Shown piece after piece: positions 10,208 to 13,291 of a stretch of 13,291 bases of DNA. A program made the translations under genes and the position numbers. The stretch is from CAZLYK01 sp964563495 (lineage in GTDB: Bacteria > Acidobacteriota > Blastocatellia > RBC074), in the NCBI GenBank assembly GCA_964563495.1, contig CAZLYK010000152.1:1-13291 (forward strand). The letters are read 5' to 3'. Every line of letters begins with the position of its first letter. The first letter of the stretch is position 1. The notes beneath the pieces were generated by a model. It had not been told where the DNA came from and made no database searches. It saw only the letters and a program-made list of their open reading frames with translations.

Positions 10208-12229
10208 TTGATTGAGTTTCAATTTCCCCATCGATGCGCGGCTCTTGATCGCGCCCTTCTGTATATATTCGATACCCGCGGCCATCTGATCGGGTTTGCC
10301 ATGTAGAATCAGAATGTCATCCGCCTCCAACCTGAAATCCGATCCCGGGCCGATCTCGATATTGCCGTCGCGAACCACCGCCGTCAGGGTCGTTCCGGTG
10401 CGATTGCGCAGGTCCAGCTCTTTGAGCGTTTTCCCGGAGACGGGGGAATCGCTGTTGATGTAGATGGTTTCGGTTGAAGTGGTCGCGAAGGCTTCGGCCA
10501 GCCAGTTCATTTCGACCATCGGGAGCGAAGTCGAGCGGAGCATCTCGTAGCCTTCTTTTCTGATCTCCTCGACTTCGCGTTCGATCAAGTTACGCGAAAT
10601 CCCATATTGCTTGAGGACGCGGGAAAAGATCTCGACGCTGGTCTCGAATTCCTCCGGGATTACCTCGCTCGCCCCGAGCTCAAACAGACCGGCGACTTCG
10701 GTCATATAGCGGGTGCGGGCAATGATGTGCAGGTCGGGATTGAGTTCACGGGCGAGGCTGATGGTGTGGCGCGTGACGACCGGATCGGAGATCGCCAAAA
10801 CCATGATCGCCGCGTTTTCGGTTCCGACGTGATGCAGCACCTGACGGCGTCCCGCATCGCCATAATGTATCGGCACGCCTTGAGCCTTGGCCTCCCGCAC
10901 CGCTTCCGGATTCAGTTCCAGGACCAGGTAGGGGATGCCCAGATGATAGAGGACCTTCGACAGATTTTGACCATTCATCCCGTACCCAACCACGATCACG
11001 TGATTTTGCAAACGGGCCACCGTCTCTGTTGGCTCGGTCTCTTTTTCGGCCGACGGGAAGAGATGGGTCTGGAGCGCGAGGGCGATCGGCGGAGCAGCCT
11101 TGATCAGAAATGGGGTGGCGATCATCGAGAGTATCGAAGCCGCCAGAAATAACTGATAATCAGCGGGCGAGATCAGATTCTGCGCGCTCCCGACCTTCGC
11201 CAGGATGAAGGAGAATTCGCCGACCTGGGCCAGCCCCAGTCCAATCATCACGGAAATTCGCAGCGAATACCTGAGCAGATAAGCCGTGATCGCTACAATC
11301 AGTGCTTTGCCAAGGATGATCGCGACAAGCCAGACGGCGACCAGGACGAAATTCCGGCTGAGCGAGCTGAGCGAAAGCAACATCCCGATCGACATAAAAA
11401 AGATGCTGTTGAAGACGTCGCGAAACGGCAGAATGTCGGAGATTACCTGGTGGCTGTATTCGGATTCAGACAACACCAGCCCGGCGATGAAGGCTCCGAG
11501 CGCCATCGAGAGGCCGAAATGCGATGTCAACCAGGCTGTCCCGAGGCTGACCAGCACGATAAAAATGATAAAGACTTCCGGGCTGCGCAGACGCGTCACG
11601 TGAAAGAGCAGCCAGGGGACGATCAGGCGCGCGGCCAGGATAATGCCGAATACTACCGCCGCCGCCTGTCCCAGCTTGAGCGTGATATTACCGATCGAGG
11701 AACCTTCCTGCCCGCTCAAGATCGGAACCAGCAGCATCATCGGGACAATGCATAGGTCCTGAAAGATCAGGATTCCCACGCTGAGCTTACCGTGGAGCGA
11801 GTCGATCTCCAATCTGTCAAAGTAGGTTTTGAGCACGATGGCCGTGCTCGAGAGCGCAATCAGAAAGCCGAAAAAGAGGGACTGCCCCGTCGAACGACCG
11901 GCGAGCCTTCCGATCGCCAGGACAACCAGGATGGTCAGAAGGACCTGAATGCCGCCGCCTCCCAGTACCAGTCGCTTCATCTCGATCATGCGCCGGAGCG
12001 AAAATTCCAGACCGATTGAGAAGAGCAAGAGAGCGACTCCGATCTCCGCGAGTACCTCAATCGCCTCAGTATCCCCGATCAGACCCGCCGCCGAAGGGCC
12101 GATCAGCACTCCCGTGACCATAAAGCCGACGATCACCGGCAGCTTCAGCCGGTGGCAGATAAAGGCGATCGGAATTGAAGCCAGCAGCAGTATCAGCAGG
12201 TCGGTCAGGAGCGGTAGTTGATGAGGCAT
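10205..12229 (-). CDS. CPA2-family cation:proton antiporter with RCK/TrkA domains (Kef-like)
   Basis: The 674-aa inner-membrane protein would exchange a monovalent cation, probably K+, for H+. Residues 1 to about 390 are strongly hydrophobic with many membrane segments and typical CPA2 signatures: LPVIVGFMVTGVLIGP (about 30-45), EIGVALLLFSIGLEFS (62-77) and IFQDL (155-159) with the conserved Asp of Kef proteins. Residues about 408-530 form an RCK/TrkA-N Rossmann domain (HVIVVGYGMNGQ, GYGMNG at 415-420), expected to bind NAD(H) or a nucleotide and gate transport. Residues about 580-660 fit a TrkA-C ligand domain. The length and TrkA-C domain resemble KefB/YbaL-like proteins; no KefF/KefG partner is visible, so glutathione gating cannot be assumed. 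The start at 12229 has GGAG about 10 bases upstream. It follows the IMPase gene on the same strand after 84 bases and ends inside repeat R4. Confidence 0.9.
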   Translation of the reverse strand: MPHQLPLLTDLLILLLASIPIAFICHRLKLPVIVGFMVTGVLIGPSAAGLIGDTEAIEVLAEIGVALLLFSIGLEFSLRRMIEMKRLVLGGGGIQVLLTILVVLAIGRLAGRSTGQSLFFGFLIALSSTAIVLKTYFDRLEIDSLHGKLSVGILIFQDLCIVPMMLLVPILSGQEGSSIGNITLKLGQAAAVVFGIILAARLIVPWLLFHVTRLRSPEVFIIFIVLVSLGTAWLTSHFGLSMALGAFIAGLVLSESEYSHQVISDILPFRDVFNSIFFMSIGMLLSLSSLSRNFVLVAVWLVAIILGKALIVAITAYLLRYSLRISVMIGLGLAQVGEFSFILAKVGSAQNLISPADYQLFLAASILSMIATPFLIKAAPPIALALQTHLFPSAEKETEPTETVARLQNHVIVVGYGMNGQNLSKVLYHLGIPYLVLELNPEAVREAKAQGVPIHYGDAGRRQVLHHVGTENAAIMVLAISDPVVTRHTISLARELNPDLHIIARTRYMTEVAGLFELGASEVIPEEFETSVEIFSRVLKQYGISRNLIEREVEEIRKEGYEMLRSTSLPMVEMNWLAEAFATTSTETIYINSDSPVSGKTLKELDLRNRTGTTLTAVVRDGNIEIGPGSDFRLEADDILILHGKPDQMAAGIEYIQKGAIKSRASMGKLKLNQ

Positions 12230-12313
12230 TATTTCTTATCTCCGTGTTTGAATTTGCGCGCGCAATTTTTGCAGGTGTAAAACTGCCCGGGCCGGGAACG
12301 CGGCCGATGAAAA

Positions 12314-13291
12314 TCAGAGGCCGCGGAGCGAGAGCAGGCGCTTCAAGACAGGTTCGACTTCAGCGCGAATCGCGTGATTGGCGTAACCGATCCATGAGAG
12401 ATCCGTCGTCGTATCGAGCGGCGCATCCAGAGGCTCACCGCGTCCATCGGTGATCTCGACGCCGGCTTCTCTGGCAATCAGCGCCGTGCAAACGTCGTAC
12501 GGGTGGCAGGCGTGGCCGCCGGAGAGACCCTCGCGGCGAAAACGGTCGTAGAGCAGGCTCCGCACATCGACCAGCAAACGGTCCCGGCCGATCATCAATT
12601 CATACAATTGCCCGCCGGTCGAAAGATACTGCTCATCGAAGAGGGCGGTTTTGCTCTCGTTGAGACCGCCGATGATTTGCCGGACCAGATCTTCTTCAAG
12701 CGCCGCTAAGATCTCCTTTCCGCCGGGAAAAGGGTGAAAGAACGAGGCGAAGCCTCCGCAAATCGTCGTCGCGTGTGAAGGTTGCGGTCTGAACCGCCGG
12801 CGCTCCCCGCTGATCAGATTGGTCGTCTCGCCGTGTGCGCCCTCTCCGCGCAGCGCCCAGAGCGTATCGGCCAGAGCCGCCCGAGTCGTGGGGATCTCGA
12901 CCTGCACCGCGATTTCAATCTCGCGCAGCCTTGTCCGATCGCCGTGATTCGGCGCCAGCCCGGCCAGCCACCACGCGCTGCGTTTGTTGTACATAATCGG
13001 CCGCGTCCCGTCGATCGGATCGATGATCAGCCGCGCCTCGCATTCATCGATCGCGAGGCCCTCGGGAAACGCCAGCGGCTGCTCGTCGTTGACTCCCTCA
13101 CAGATCAGGGCGAAAGATACGAGAGGCTCAATCTCGGCCTTCAGCACCGGCAGCATGATGGTTTCGACCGACCGATCGATCACGTAGATTTTATCGGCGG
13201 CGGTTTCAAAGGCGATGGCGGAGAGCTCTTCGCTCGATTGCCGGCGCAACTCTTCCAGGACGTGGTCGCGGACACGCTCGCCGACACGGAC
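12314..13291 (-). CDS. Inositol monophosphatase-family phosphatase (5' end outside window)
   Basis: The product belongs to the lithium-sensitive, Mg-dependent sugar-phosphatase superfamily (IMPase/FBPase/CysQ). The metal-site motif DPIDGT is present (Asp77 and Asp80 counted from the TTG at 13249), with an upstream metal-ligand-like Glu in ICEG (residue 51) and a C-terminal HPYD (249-252) whose Asp takes the place of the WDxA motif. The usual GEE and WDxAAG sequences are altered, so it is a divergent member and the substrate cannot be assigned. The frame stays open upstream of the only plausible in-window start (TTG at 13249) to the window edge with no stop, reading VLEELRRQSSEEL-like helix. 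The true start is therefore probably outside, and the visible part is at least 325 codons. It lies upstream of the Kef-like gene on the same strand, 84 bases away, possibly in one transcript. Confidence 0.8.
   Translation of the reverse strand, partial: VRVGERVRDHVLEELRRQSSEELSAIAFETAADKIYVIDRSVETIMLPVLKAEIEPLVSFALICEGVNDEQPLAFPEGLAIDECEARLIIDPIDGTRPIMYNKRSAWWLAGLAPNHGDRTRLREIEIAVQVEIPTTRAALADTLWALRGEGAHGETTNLISGERRRFRPQPSHATTICGGFASFFHPFPGGKEILAALEEDLVRQIIGGLNESKTALFDEQYLSTGGQLYELMIGRDRLLVDVRSLLYDRFRREGLSGGHACHPYDVCTALIAREAGVEITDGRGEPLDAPLDTTTDLSWIGYANHAIRAEVEPVLKRLLSLRGL

Noticed and set aside
12250..12280. A fifth degenerate copy of the AGGATT repeat (AATTTTTGCAGG) between the Kef and IMPase genes
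   Set aside because: Only about 12 bases match the repeat core, with no inverted arm and no nearby AATAGAC end, so chance similarity is as likely.

Overview
The window comes from a GC-rich bacterium. Nearly all of it is coding, with short intergenic gaps, so it reads as a chromosomal metabolic locus rather than a mobile or accessory island. No RNA gene, insertion sequence, CRISPR array or phage gene was seen. The taxon cannot be fixed from sequence alone. The Bacillus-type fadN-fadA-fadE gene order, the GC-rich coding and the short AGGATT-rich intergenic palindromes would fit an Acidobacteriota-like or other non-Firmicute genome, but this is only a guess.

Region 1 (about 1-8924, minus strand) is a fatty-acid beta-oxidation locus. 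In transcription order it holds a TetR-family fatty-acid regulator (fadR/ysiA type), a long-chain acyl-CoA ligase, a ferredoxin-NADP-reductase-like flavoprotein, a 3-hydroxyacyl-CoA dehydrogenase/enoyl-CoA hydratase fusion with the dehydrogenase domain first (fadN type), a thiolase (fadA) and a long acyl-CoA dehydrogenase of 594 aa (fadE). Together these activate a fatty acid to its CoA ester and carry out all four steps of the beta-oxidation cycle. An 18-bp palindrome upstream of the regulator closely matches the operator known for Bacillus subtilis FadR. The unusual member is the FNR-like flavoprotein; no electron-transfer flavoprotein gene is visible in the window.

Region 2 (8882-10145, plus strand) holds a divergently transcribed 6-phosphofructokinase, so a glycolytic gene shares its upstream region, including the FadR-type operator, with the fatty-acid operon. 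Region 3 (10205-13291, minus strand) holds a CPA2/Kef-type cation:proton antiporter with a C-terminal RCK (TrkA) module and, upstream of it, an inositol-monophosphatase-family enzyme whose 5' end lies beyond the window.

Beyond the genes, the most notable structure is a family of four related inverted repeats (1-77, 1891-1956, 5607-5672, 10143-10207). Each has arms built from AGGATT units, and each sits 0-9 bases from a stop codon. Two lie between genes of the fad operon, one lies after its last gene, and one lies between the convergent pfkA and kef genes, where it supplies the stop codons of both.
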